NCBI GenBank assembly: GCA_002719955.1
Contig: PBFW01000009.1
Location: 1 to 64,000 of the forward strand
Direction: 5' to 3'
Length of the DNA stretch: 64,000 bases
DNA from: Deltaproteobacteria bacterium
GTDB lineage: Bacteria; Myxococcota_A; UBA9160; UBA4427
In this document: positions 9,186-17,092 of the stretch, piece by piece
How the letters are laid out: every line of letters starts with the position of its first letter
How positions within the stretch are numbered: position 1 is the first letter of the stretch
Notes under the pieces: model-generated
Seen by the model: the letters and a program-made list of their open reading frames with translations, nothing else
Told to the model about the DNA's origin: nothing
The model's database searches: none
Made by a program: the position numbers and the translations under genes

Positions 9186-9504
9186 CGAGTTTCAGACGAC
9201 CGCTGTACCGTTCTCGTATGGGATTTCCATGACTCGGCGGGGTCCGGTGGTGATCGGCCACTTCGGTTTTTGCGATCCATTGGGCGACGGAATCTGGATC
9301 ACCGTCTGATCGATCATCCCGGCCGCAATTCTTGGGAGCCATCCTTGGATATGATCGTTGTCCAACATGGGTGCTGCAGTCGATTCGATCTGGAGAGAGA
9401 TCGAGCGGTCATTTCCATAGCGCCGCTCATTGAGCATTCCCTCACATGACGCTCGGGGAGCGCGGATCTTCCGAGATACGAAGGCAGACGACCGGAGGTG
9501 GGAT
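9186..9504. other. Intergenic region upstream of the AttH/CrtC-like gene
   Basis: There is no convincing gene. A minus-strand frame at 9192-9437 (81 residues, containing RIAAGMIDQTVIQIPSPNG) has somewhat protein-like composition but matches nothing I know. It may be another remnant. The strong ribosome site GGAGG at 9494-9498 belongs to the next gene. Confidence 0.4.
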
Positions 9505-10443
9505 GTGACCGTTGATCAAAAACGAGACGAGCCACTCTGCGAGGCGGACGACGACTTCCATCCGGCAGAGCCGGATCATTGGTGGACCGAAACCAATTGG
9601 TTCTCCTTCGTCGTACCCGAGCGCGACCTCATGGCATACCTCTATTGCTGGAACCGGCCCAATATTGCCTGCTCGGGGGGCGGGGTGATCATCTGGGATG
9701 CCAGCGGCGAGGCGCCCTGGGAGATCCCCTACTACGACTATCAGTTCAACCTGCCCGCTGCCAAGGGGGACATGCGCGATATGATCTGGCCCAACGGCAT
9801 CGGCATCCGCTGCCTGACCCCGCTCTCCCGCTACGCGATCCAATACGACAGGCCCGCTGCCCTCGAGATCGATATCGAGTTCAGCGGCGTGATGGACGCG
9901 GTCCTGACGGGTGGACATATCGACCAGGTCGGGCGAGTCACCGGAGCCATGAATCTGCGCGGGGAACGCTCCGAGATCGACTGCTATGCCATGCGAGACC
10001 GCTCATGGGGCCCGCGCAGCGATCTCCAGGGCATGGGCGTGCGCGTGGGGTACTGTTATGGGACGGCCTCACCGAACACGGGCTTCCTGCTCTTCACCAA
10101 CATCGAGGACGAGCGCGACGACATGAGCAATCGCTACGGCTATGTCATCCGGGATGGTGAGCGTTGTGACCTGACCCGGGCCGAGCGTCGGGTGGAGCGG
10201 AGCGGAGGACGGCCTACGCGAATCGTGATCGAGGGTGAAGACGAGGCTGGCCGCACCGTCGAAATCACCGGGGAGTGCCGGAATCGACTGGCCTTCACGC
10301 CCTACCCCGGGATGTTCTGCTGGCTCTCGCTCGTGCGCTGGGAGCTCTTCGGGGAGGTGGCCTGGGGTGAGAACCAGGATGTCTGGCCACCCGGCTCATG
10401 GCGGGCCTACCTGAACGCTGCGCGAGGGAGCGGGGCCTCGTGA
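9505..10443 (+). CDS. AttH/CrtC-like lipocalin-fold protein (DUF7064/DUF7065 type)
   Basis: I chose the GTG at 9505, six bases after GGAGG, giving 312 residues. The frame also opens from a TTG at 9430 with no ribosome site and an unconvincing lead. The protein resembles the hydroxyneurosporene-synthase/AttH-like family annotated as DUF7064 and DUF7065: WWTETNWFSFVVPERDLMAY near the N terminus, a DRSWGPRSD motif mid-protein, and repeated beta-strand-like blocks. No signal peptide or membrane segment is seen. The chemistry is unknown; related proteins act on hydrophobic substrates. The PEP-utilising His-domain gene starts nine bases after its stop, so the two are almost certainly co-transcribed. 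Confidence 0.75.
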   Translation: MTVDQKRDEPLCEADDDFHPAEPDHWWTETNWFSFVVPERDLMAYLYCWNRPNIACSGGGVIIWDASGEAPWEIPYYDYQFNLPAAKGDMRDMIWPNGIGIRCLTPLSRYAIQYDRPAALEIDIEFSGVMDAVLTGGHIDQVGRVTGAMNLRGERSEIDCYAMRDRSWGPRSDLQGMGVRVGYCYGTASPNTGFLLFTNIEDERDDMSNRYGYVIRDGERCDLTRAERRVERSGGRPTRIVIEGEDEAGRTVEITGECRNRLAFTPYPGMFCWLSLVRWELFGEVAWGENQDVWPPGSWRAYLNAARGSGAS

Positions 10444-10452
10444 GTCGAGACG

Positions 10453-12060
10453 ATGGGCGGGCCTGAGAACGAAGCGGTCGATCCGCTCCATCGCCAATCC
10501 GGTCCGGAGACGGCGTGGACCCGGGTCAATATCGGCGAGGGCATCCCGGGCGTCTGCACGCCGCTCAACTGGTCCTGGCGAGACGACACCCAGGAGCGAA
10601 CGATCCGTGGCGCCTACTACGATATGGGCGTCCTCTCACGGATCGAGATTCCCCACCCGAACGATGCCGAGCGGCGCGCGTCCTCGATCTTCTACGGGCG
10701 TCCCGCATTGAACGTCGACGTGTCGCGCGCGCTGGCCGACCAACAGCCCGGGACCTCGGGCGACGCGCTCGAAGAGCTTTATTTCGGCGCCGTGCGAGCA
10801 GATGTCACGAGTGTCTCGTCGCGGCGGCGCTATCCGGCGATCTTCCTGAAGAGCGCACCGCTGTGGGCGGGCATTCATCGGCGCGTCAACGATCTCTATG
10901 AAGAGACGCGAATCCGCTGGCGGCGCATGCTCGATACGCCCGCACCGCGCGATCTCGCCGAAGCCCAGGCGGGATTCCTGGCCGCACACCGACATTTCGA
11001 GGCCGTTACGCGGCCACATAGCGTACTGGCGCTGCTCGTCGGTGCCCTCAGCGGGCAGCTGACGGCGCTCGCCGCACGGGCGGATCAGGCGGAAGCGGTG
11101 TTGGACGTCCTGGGTGGTCACGACTCGATCGAGCTTTCGACCACACGTGACATGCAGGATCTAGCAGCCGGTCGACTAGCGATGGCTGAATTCCTGAGGC
11201 GCCACGGCTACCAGGGGCCTGCTCCCGGAGAGATCTCGAGCCAACCCTGGCGCGAAGCTCCAGCTCCTATCGAGCGCCTGGCGGCGGCGCTCTCGAGCGG
11301 AGGCCCGACACCCGCGCACGGCCCGGCGGAGACGGCGGAGCGACGCGTCACGGCAGAACGGAAGATCCTCTCGGGTCAGTCCGGATGGCGACGGCTTGCC
11401 GCACGACTCTTGATCGGGCGCGCGCACGCGATGATGCCGGCGCGCGAAACCGGCAAGGCCGCGATGATGCTGGCCGTCGACATGGGCCGCTTTCACGCGC
11501 GCGCGGCCGGACGCTCACTGACGGAAGCGGGCCGACTCTCGGACCCCGAAGACGTCTTCTATCTGACGATGGACGAGCTGGGAGGCGCCCCGGGACCTGA
11601 TCTTGGAGAACGCGTCGCTCGTCGACGCGCGCAGCGGGCGCACTACGCGTCGCTCGAGCTTCCCCGGTCCTGGGTCGGCATGGTCGAGCCGATCGCAGCC
11701 GCGGCGGCGCCGCCATCCGATCGGCTCGAGGGACTCGGGGTCAGCCCCGGTCGCGCGCGAGGACGCGTGCGCGTGATGACCGACCCCGCCACCGGCGAGC
11801 CCCTCGAGCCCGGCGAGATCCTCGTCTGCGTCGCCACCAACCCGAGCTACGCGTCCTACTTCCTGGTCGCCGCGGGCGTCGTGACCGATATCGGTGGCGC
11901 ACTCGGCCATGGGGCCATCGTCGCACGCGAGGTCGGCATTCCCTGCGTCGTCAACACCGGGTCCGGATCGCGAACGCTCCGGACAGGTGACGAGATCGAG
12001 ATCGATGGATCCACGGGTGAGATCGAGATCATCGCCCGCGCCGGGCCGAGGCCAGCTTGA
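10453..12060 (+). CDS. PEP-utilising enzyme, mobile His-domain protein without ATP-grasp half
   Basis: The 535-residue protein has the C-terminal swivelling phosphohistidine domain of the PEP synthase, PPDK and rifampin phosphotransferase group (about 430-530): the motif TDIGGALGHGAIVARE carries catalytic H486, followed by VGIPCVV. The N terminus WTRVNIGEGIPGVCTPLNWS is the usual opening of stand-alone PEP-utilising subunits in this group. The nucleotide-binding ATP-grasp (PPDK N-terminal) domain is absent, and no neighbour supplies it. Co-transcribed with the AttH/CrtC-like gene. Inference: half of a two-part ATP-dependent dikinase or phosphotransferase that modifies a small molecule. The substrate is unknown. 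Confidence 0.85.
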   Translation: MGGPENEAVDPLHRQSGPETAWTRVNIGEGIPGVCTPLNWSWRDDTQERTIRGAYYDMGVLSRIEIPHPNDAERRASSIFYGRPALNVDVSRALADQQPGTSGDALEELYFGAVRADVTSVSSRRRYPAIFLKSAPLWAGIHRRVNDLYEETRIRWRRMLDTPAPRDLAEAQAGFLAAHRHFEAVTRPHSVLALLVGALSGQLTALAARADQAEAVLDVLGGHDSIELSTTRDMQDLAAGRLAMAEFLRRHGYQGPAPGEISSQPWREAPAPIERLAAALSSGGPTPAHGPAETAERRVTAERKILSGQSGWRRLAARLLIGRAHAMMPARETGKAAMMLAVDMGRFHARAAGRSLTEAGRLSDPEDVFYLTMDELGGAPGPDLGERVARRRAQRAHYASLELPRSWVGMVEPIAAAAAPPSDRLEGLGVSPGRARGRVRVMTDPATGEPLEPGEILVCVATNPSYASYFLVAAGVVTDIGGALGHGAIVAREVGIPCVVNTGSGSRTLRTGDEIEIDGSTGEIEIIARAGPRPA

Positions 12061-12077
12061 CCGCGCGATTGCGAACG

Positions 12078-12551
12078 TCAGAGGTCGCGCTGCGAGAGCG
12101 GAAACACCGTGACCTCCGTCGGGCTGCCGACCGGATTGGTGCGCGCAAAGGACTGGTAGTGACGCTCCGCGAACCACCATCTTCCGCCCTCGTCGCGGTC
12201 GAAGCGATCGTGATAGACGCCGAAGCTATCGGAGCGACGTCCATCCGACACGTTCTGCCGAAGCTCCTGGATATACATCCGGGCCCTCGCCGTGCCCGCA
12301 TCGGCATCGATCTTCATCACGGTATTGAGGATCAGGAACTCGAAGAAGTCGAACTGTTCGAGCTGACCGCTGATGAAGTCGCCGATAGCCCGGGGGCCGT
12401 CGAAGTCCATCGATCGGTCGATCACGTCGACGGTCACGACGCAGTCGGCCCGGAAGACCTCATGAAGCTCGGACCAGGCGCGGCGGGTGACGAGATCCGC
12501 ATAGCGATTCTGCAGTCGTCTCAGCGCAATATAGTCGATGGTTTCCTGCAC
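12078..12551 (-). CDS. SnoaL-like / NTF2-fold protein
   Basis: Small alpha+beta-cone protein of 157 residues. The start is the GTG at 12551, with GGAAGGA five bases upstream. The longer frame to 12887 runs antisense into the transporter gene and is rejected. The N terminus (IDYIALRRLQNRYADLVTRR, then W-SELHEVF) and the C-terminal half (FGVYHDRFDR, GGRWWFAERHY) are typical of SnoaL_4-type proteins, which include polyketide cyclases, ring-hydroxylating dioxygenase small subunits and dehydratases. It is convergent with the PEP-utilising gene, 17 bases from its stop. The reaction cannot be read from sequence alone. Confidence 0.85.
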   Translation of the reverse strand: MQETIDYIALRRLQNRYADLVTRRAWSELHEVFRADCVVTVDVIDRSMDFDGPRAIGDFISGQLEQFDFFEFLILNTVMKIDADAGTARARMYIQELRQNVSDGRRSDSFGVYHDRFDRDEGGRWWFAERHYQSFARTNPVGSPTEVTVFPLSQRDL

Positions 12552-12720
12552 TCTGTCCTTCCCGTGCCCTGAGGACGAGCCCCGGTCGAAATCTGTCTCG
12601 ACAAGGTAGTGTGTCTGTGTCCGGGCGCGATGGGCGGATTCGGTCTCGGCCGGTGCACCGGCCGATGATCGAACACCGATGCGTGTACCAATGCCGGACC
12701 GAGTTGGAGCATTCGAAGCG

Positions 12721-13362
12721 ATGGACCCTTGTTGCGAGACCAAGGCCGACGAGCTGGCGCCCCTGCGGCTCCGCCAGGGGCGCGTCCTGGTCGCTGTGCT
12801 GATCATCAACGCCCTCATGTTCTGTGTCGAATTCGGCGCCGGCCTTCTATCGGGTTCCGCCGCACTCCTCGCCGACTCGCTCGACATGCTTGGCGACTCC
12901 CTCGTCTACGCATTCAGCCTCTTCGTTCTCCACCGGAGCCTGATCTGGCGCGCTCGCGCCGCTCTCGCCAAGGGTCTGATCATGGCCGCTTTCGGCGTCG
13001 GCGTCCTCGTGGAGGCTGCCCTCCGGCTTCGCGCCGGGGTGCCTCCCCTCGTCCCCACCATGCTGGCGATTGGCGCGCTCGCTCTGCTCAGCAATTCCCT
13101 CTGCTTCTCACTTCTCTGGCGACACCGCTCAGACGACATCAACCTCCGCTCCACGTGGCTATGCTCTCGCAACGACCTGATCGCCAATGCTGCGGTTCTC
13201 GCTGCGGCCCTTCTCGTCGGATGGACGGGTTCGCCCTGGCCGGACATCGTGATCGGTGCAGCCATCGCTGTTCTATTCCTCCGGACGGCCGTCTCGATAC
13301 TCAGAGAGTCACTCGCCGAGCTTGAGCGCACCCGGAACGGGGCATTCACGGGCGATGCCTGA
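12721..13362 (+). CDS. Cation diffusion facilitator-like inner-membrane transporter
   Basis: The 213-residue protein starts at the ATG at 12721. It has about six hydrophobic segments (roughly 21-45, 55-72, 80-97, 105-125, 150-170, 172-190) and the CDF signature region SGSAALLADSLDMLGDS in TM2. The usual HxxxD metal pair of Zn/Cd exporters is D55-MLG-D59 here, with D52 before it. The TM5 region reads CSRNDLIANAAVL. CDF proteins export divalent cations using the proton gradient. The C-terminal cytoplasmic domain is missing, as in other short members. It is divergent from the SnoaL-like gene; the metal is unknown. Confidence 0.85.
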   Translation: MDPCCETKADELAPLRLRQGRVLVAVLIINALMFCVEFGAGLLSGSAALLADSLDMLGDSLVYAFSLFVLHRSLIWRARAALAKGLIMAAFGVGVLVEAALRLRAGVPPLVPTMLAIGALALLSNSLCFSLLWRHRSDDINLRSTWLCSRNDLIANAAVLAAALLVGWTGSPWPDIVIGAAIAVLFLRTAVSILRESLAELERTRNGAFTGDA

Positions 13363-13438
13363 TCAAACGACGCAAATGCTCCTCTCAAGTTTCTTCGCCA
13401 ATCGATGGACTCTCTCCACCCCCGGAAGGCGGCTCTCC

Positions 13439-14512
13439 ATGGATTCTCAAGGACGAACCCCCCTCCGAATCGGCCTGATCTGGTTCGTCCTCGCGATGAG
13501 CCTGCTCCATTGCCATCGCGGGGGGGAGATCGGTTTTCGCACGGGCTCGCCCACCGACGCCTTGCCCACCTGGATCAGCCCCCTGCTCGCCTCGGGGCTC
13601 CGGCCCGACTGGTCGGCGGACGGAACTCGCCTCGCCTATCTCGACGCGTTGCTAGGCAATGCCCATGAACTCGAACTCGCGACGGGCGAGAGTCGGAACC
13701 TGACAGGGCATTTCGAGCATCGGGGGTTCACGCGCGCGCGCTATCTGGCCAGCGGTGATCTCCTGCTCTGTGGGCCGGGCGGAGCTGGAGCGCAGGGGGC
13801 GGCAGAGGGGGGAACAGAGAAGGGTGATCGCTGGCAGACCGAACTCTTCTTCCTGCCGGGGAACGGGCGGGGGCTGGCCCAACGCCTCGAGGAACCCTGT
13901 TTCGAGGGACCCGCAGTCTCGCGACGCGATATGCAGATCGCCTGGACTCGCTCGGAGTATCCGGAAAAGATCGTCTTCGGGCGCTCGGAAATCTGGACGG
14001 GCCGGATCCAGGTGGAAGGCGATCGGGCGCGGCTCGTCGACCGGCGCCGACGGGTCCAGCGGGCAGACTTCATGTATCTGGCCTTTCTCGAGACCCAGGA
14101 TTTTCGCCCGCCCGACGATCAGGAGCTGCTCTTCACCGCATACGCCTACAGGGGCGGCGAAGTCATGGGCATCGATCTCGTGTCCGGTGAGTTGATCAAC
14201 TACTCCCACGATTGGGCGTACGACGAAGCCGAGGGAATCTTTCCGGACGGAAAGAGCATCGCGGTCGAACGTGAGGTGGACACGTACACCGCCGTCCCGA
14301 TCGGGGATATCGATATCTGGCAACTGACGCTCGATGGCAGCGGCGCATCACGCCGGCTTACCTACTTCAGTGAATACGCTGGCTACGGCGCCAACAATCC
14401 AGTGATCAGCCCCGATGGGCGCAAGATGGCCTTCAGCCTGCGCCTCAAAGGAGGCGAACACGGCAACGGCCAGGGCATCCTGCTCTACGACTTCGAGCAG
14501 GCACCCCCTTGA
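13439..14512 (+). CDS. TolB/PD40-type beta-propeller lipoprotein
   Basis: From the ATG at 13439, with GGAAGG nine bases upstream, it has 357 residues. A signal peptide IGLIWFVLAMSLLHC ends in a lipobox-like LLHC, with C25 as the probable lipid site. The rest has repeated WD40-like/PD40 blocks: LRPDWSADGTRLAYLD, EGIFPDGKSIAVER and NPVISPDGRKMAFSLRLKG, the last typical of TolB and DPP-IV propellers. It is probably a periplasmic binding or scaffold lipoprotein. A Gly-rich linker (GPGGAGAQGAAEGG) sits between blades. No partner genes nearby suggest a specific role. Confidence 0.75.
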   Translation: MDSQGRTPLRIGLIWFVLAMSLLHCHRGGEIGFRTGSPTDALPTWISPLLASGLRPDWSADGTRLAYLDALLGNAHELELATGESRNLTGHFEHRGFTRARYLASGDLLLCGPGGAGAQGAAEGGTEKGDRWQTELFFLPGNGRGLAQRLEEPCFEGPAVSRRDMQIAWTRSEYPEKIVFGRSEIWTGRIQVEGDRARLVDRRRRVQRADFMYLAFLETQDFRPPDDQELLFTAYAYRGGEVMGIDLVSGELINYSHDWAYDEAEGIFPDGKSIAVEREVDTYTAVPIGDIDIWQLTLDGSGASRRLTYFSEYAGYGANNPVISPDGRKMAFSLRLKGGEHGNGQGILLYDFEQAPP

Positions 14513-14549
14513 CCGCCGAGCGGCGACCTTTCATAACATCCCGTCGCTA

Positions 14550-14840
14550 TTAGGCGGTGTCCTGCTGAAACTCCACCGTATTGCCCGCCGGGTCCATCGC
14601 CCAGACGATGCGATTCTTCCCTTCGAAGGCGACCCGGCTGAGGACCCCCAATGACGTCAATTCCTGGACCGTCGACTCGATGTCTTCGACGAACCAGGAA
14701 GTGTGTGGCCCGGTTGACTCTCCGGGTTCTCCGTTCGTCGAAAAGGCGATGACGTGCACCTGCACCCTCTCCTTCTCGAGCCAGAATGAATCCTGGCCGA
14801 TCGGCAGGGCTTCTCGACGAAAAGGGTCGACGAACCACAA
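14550..14840 (-). pseudogene. VOC (glyoxalase-like) protein remnant
   Basis: The 96 codons hold the C-terminal half of a vicinal-oxygen-chelate fold: HTSWFVEDIESTVQELTSLG followed by AMDPAGNTVEFQQ, the usual end of such proteins. The N-terminal beta-alpha-beta half is poorly preserved. The only start is a TTG at 14840 and the frame upstream meets a stop near 14893. A full VOC protein is about 120-150 residues. It is probably a truncated gene, though a short functional protein cannot be ruled out. Confidence 0.55.
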
Positions 14841-14897
14841 GACCTGATCGACGGGTACGACGTCGGCCCGACATCCTGAAGTCGTCGACCGAAGTTT

Positions 14898-15213
14898 CTA
14901 CCGAGACCAGAAAAAAATGCCTCCTCTCTCGGCCGCTCCTCGCTCAACAGGATCCAAGCGGACGAAAGAGCGTGGCGAAAACCCGGTCAAGAGTCGAAAC
15001 ACGAGACCGTGGGGGTTTTCACGATTCACGCGGGTGTGTTCCGCCGCGCTCACTGGAATAGCGAGATAATTCCCCTTGCCTTCTTCGAGGGGCACCTGAA
15101 CATTCGGATTCTCAAGCGCCTGCCGATACCAAGCCCGAGGCCAGTGTTTTCCCGAAACATAGAGCAGACCCTCGCTCTCGAGGCGGGACAGACCCGGTCG
15201 TTCGAATCTCCAT
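14898..15213 (-). pseudogene. Possible nitroreductase-like (DUF385-type) remnant
   Basis: Read from about 15213 down, the minus frame gives RPGLSRLESEGLLYVSGKHW, then PRAWYRQALENPNVQVPLEE, GNYLAIPVSAAEHTRV and FRLLTGFSPRSFVRLDPV, ending at a TAG at 14898-14900. The pattern of a W-Y-x-x-L-x-N-P segment followed by strands resembles deazaflavin- or FMN-dependent nitroreductase-like proteins. There is no credible start codon, and a protein-like segment just upstream (DAWITLVITAADEDGD) lies in another frame. I read it as a frameshifted, degraded gene. The family call is tentative. Confidence 0.4.
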
Positions 15214-15513
15214 CCTCGTCCGCCGCCGTGATCACGAGTGTGATCCAGGCGTCGGGCTGCAGGAAACCCATCATCTATTCGAAGGCGATCACAATTCGTT
15301 TTGCGATTTTTATTTCGGGACGCCTGGGCTTGGGGATTCCTCGGAAACGAGACTCGACCCTACACTGTATCTCGGACCCGGTCTCCTACCCGAACTCCGC
15401 TCCGAGCCCAGCAAACCCTATACTCTCGGATGAACTCGGGCTCGGCCTCGAACGAGTCTGCGCGAGCCCACATCTCCCTCCTGCGAGCGGAGCCCCGAGA
15501 GGTCGAGAAAGAC
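15214..15513. other. Intergenic stretch upstream of a small lipoprotein gene
   Basis: No gene is recognised. The 5' end may hold the frameshifted start of the minus-strand remnant. The plus-strand frame open from 15301 into the lipoprotein gene has no ribosome site and no family likeness before the ATG at 15514. Confidence 0.4.
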
Positions 15514-15996
15514 ATGATCGATCGTCCATCAGAAAACACGCGATTGCGACCGCTTTCCGTGATGCTCGCCCTCGTGATGCTCGCGATCGGTTGTGGAACA
15601 CCGGATGGCCCGCATCACCCGATCCCCGACCAATCGCTCTCCATTCCAGCACCGGAGGGGATGACACGTATTCTCTTCATCAATGTGAACTACCGCAGCG
15701 AAGGCCGCGGCTCTGGTCCGGTCCGCATCCAACTCGGCGGGAAACAGATCCCGAGTGTATGGCCCGAGCGCTATATCCAGGCCTTCGTCGAGCCCGGGGA
15801 ATATGATCTCGTTCTCGAACAGACGGGCTGGTTCTCCTGGAGCCTTAGTCACCCCATCAGCGTAAAGGGTGATGAAATCCTCGTTTCCGTTCGCGCTCCC
15901 ACATTCGGACTCTACCCGGTCTTGGAAATCCTCGACGAACTCCCCTCGGATTTCGACAGCGCCTTCCGCCCCGGACGCCACCCCAAGAGCTGGTAG
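15514..15996 (+). CDS. DUF2846-like lipoprotein
   Basis: The 160-residue protein starts at the ATG at 15514. The signal peptide (hydrophobic LSVMLALVMLAIGC) ends in the lipobox AIGC with C27 as the lipidated cysteine. The mature part, RILFINVNYRSEGRG, VRIQLGGKQIPSVWPERYIQ and AFVEPGEYDLVLEQTG, follows the strand pattern of DUF2846-type lipoproteins, in which a short beta domain presents a G-K-x-I turn. Its role is unknown, and it is probably anchored in the outer or inner membrane. It stands alone between degraded genes. The signal is clear; the DUF assignment is moderate. Confidence 0.7.
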   Translation: MIDRPSENTRLRPLSVMLALVMLAIGCGTPDGPHHPIPDQSLSIPAPEGMTRILFINVNYRSEGRGSGPVRIQLGGKQIPSVWPERYIQAFVEPGEYDLVLEQTGWFSWSLSHPISVKGDEILVSVRAPTFGLYPVLEILDELPSDFDSAFRPGRHPKSW

Positions 15997-16038
15997 GTCA
16001 AGATTTGCCAGGCCCTCCCCACCTGGCGAAAGATACGC

Positions 16039-16547
16039 ATGACGAAGGTCACGATCCGATACGAGCACGAAGCCGACCGGGCCAGAGTTCATGAGATCCA
16101 AGAAGCCGCCTTCGGGCAGCTCGGCGCAGCAGACCTCGTCGACATGCTGCGATGTTCCGCCCGTCCGCAGCTTTCTCTCGTCACGAAACTCTGAGATGAA
16201 CTCGCCGGACATCTCTTCCTCTCTCTGGTCAGCGTCGAGGGCCGGCTGCCGACTGTGCCGGTCTCGCACCGATCGGCGTCGACCCGTCCCGTCAACGATC
16301 GGGCGTCGGATCCGCACTCATTCGCGAGTCGCTGAGACGCTGTCCCGAAATCGGATGGCAGGCAGTCTTTCTGCTCGGAGACCCCGGCTACTACGCCCGC
16401 TTCGGATTCGGCCTCGCTGCGCCGGCTGGCTTCCACTAGGAGAGCAGATTCTTCGACTCCACATTCCAGGTTCTCGAACTCGTGGCCGACGTCCTGGCCG
16501 ACGCGAGCGGTTGGGTCCGCTACCACCACGCATTCTCAGCACTTTGA
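16039..16547 (+). pseudogene. GNAT N-acetyltransferase pseudogene (YhbS-like)
   Basis: The ATG at 16039 opens MTKVTIRYEHEADRARVHEI and continues to SLVTKL, where a TGA at 16192-16194 interrupts. The same frame goes on with DELAGHLFLSLVSVEG. Near 16250 the similarity jumps to another frame: GLAPIGVDPSRQRSGVGSAL (acetyl-CoA loop), then FLLGDPGYYARFGFGLA. A TAG at 16437-16439 interrupts, and the gene ends with ELVADVLADASGWVRYHHAF and a TGA at 16545-16547. Order and content match YhbS-type GNAT acetyltransferases end to end, so two stops and one frameshift kill an otherwise full-length gene. The TGA is unlikely to be selenocysteine because the other lesions are also present. Confidence 0.85.
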
Positions 16548-16760
16548 AGCGGAGGGCCGAGCGCCGGTATCCCTTCCCGGGTCCCGGCCGGCTCATGGAG
16601 CGAGCTTGACCGCTATCCACCCTCCCGATGATTCTCGTGAGGGCGTCGCTCGTCGATCTCGAGTGGACCTCTCCCGGTCGATCGCCACCGCGATCGACCG
16701 GCTGGACCGCGCGCGCTCGATCGGTAGCTCGTTCTCAACATACAGAAGGAGATCTGATCG

Positions 16761-17063
16761 ATGATTCTGGAAATCGCCATCCTCGATATTCGGTCGGGGC
16801 AATCCTCATCCTTCGAGGCCTCGTTCGAAGAGGCGCAGACCTACCTCTCAGGGATCGAGGGCTACCAAAGACACGAGCTTCGCAAATGCATCGAGAAAGT
16901 GGATCGCTATCTCCTGCTCGCCTGGTGGGACACCCTCGAGAGCCACACGGAAGGATTTCGCGGCTCACCCGAGTACGAGCGCTGGCGCGAACTCCTGCAC
17001 CACTATTACGAACCCTTTCCCGAAGTCGAGCACTACGAACGAGTCGCGCTCTCCGGGCAATAG
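16761..17063 (+). CDS. Antibiotic biosynthesis monooxygenase (ABM) domain protein
   Basis: The 100-residue protein has a good ribosome site (AAGGAG, 16745-16750) before its ATG. The ferredoxin-like ABM fold is indicated by ILEIAILDIRSGQSSSFEAS, then GYQRHELRKCIE, YLLLAWWDTLESHTEGFRGS and the final segment with FPEVEHYE. Members are cofactor-free monooxygenases or small dimeric proteins with unknown ligands. It lies between the GNAT pseudogene and a convergent exporter, so the context says little about the substrate. Confidence 0.85.
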   Translation: MILEIAILDIRSGQSSSFEASFEEAQTYLSGIEGYQRHELRKCIEKVDRYLLLAWWDTLESHTEGFRGSPEYERWRELLHHYYEPFPEVEHYERVALSGQ

Positions 17064-17092
17064 CGGGCCGATCGTCTCGGTCTTCTCGACCC

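Noticed and set aside
12552-12887. N-terminal extension of the SnoaL-like gene to 12887
   Set aside because: It runs antisense into the transporter gene and has no homology; the GTG at 12551 with a good ribosome site is preferred.
15190-15240. GTTCGAATC-like text suggesting a tRNA T-arm
   Set aside because: The flanking bases do not pair as a T-arm and no acceptor or anticodon arm was found.
16192-16194. The TGA in the GNAT gene read as selenocysteine, since selA is present
   Set aside because: A frameshift and a TAG further on also break the gene, and the position is not a known redox site.
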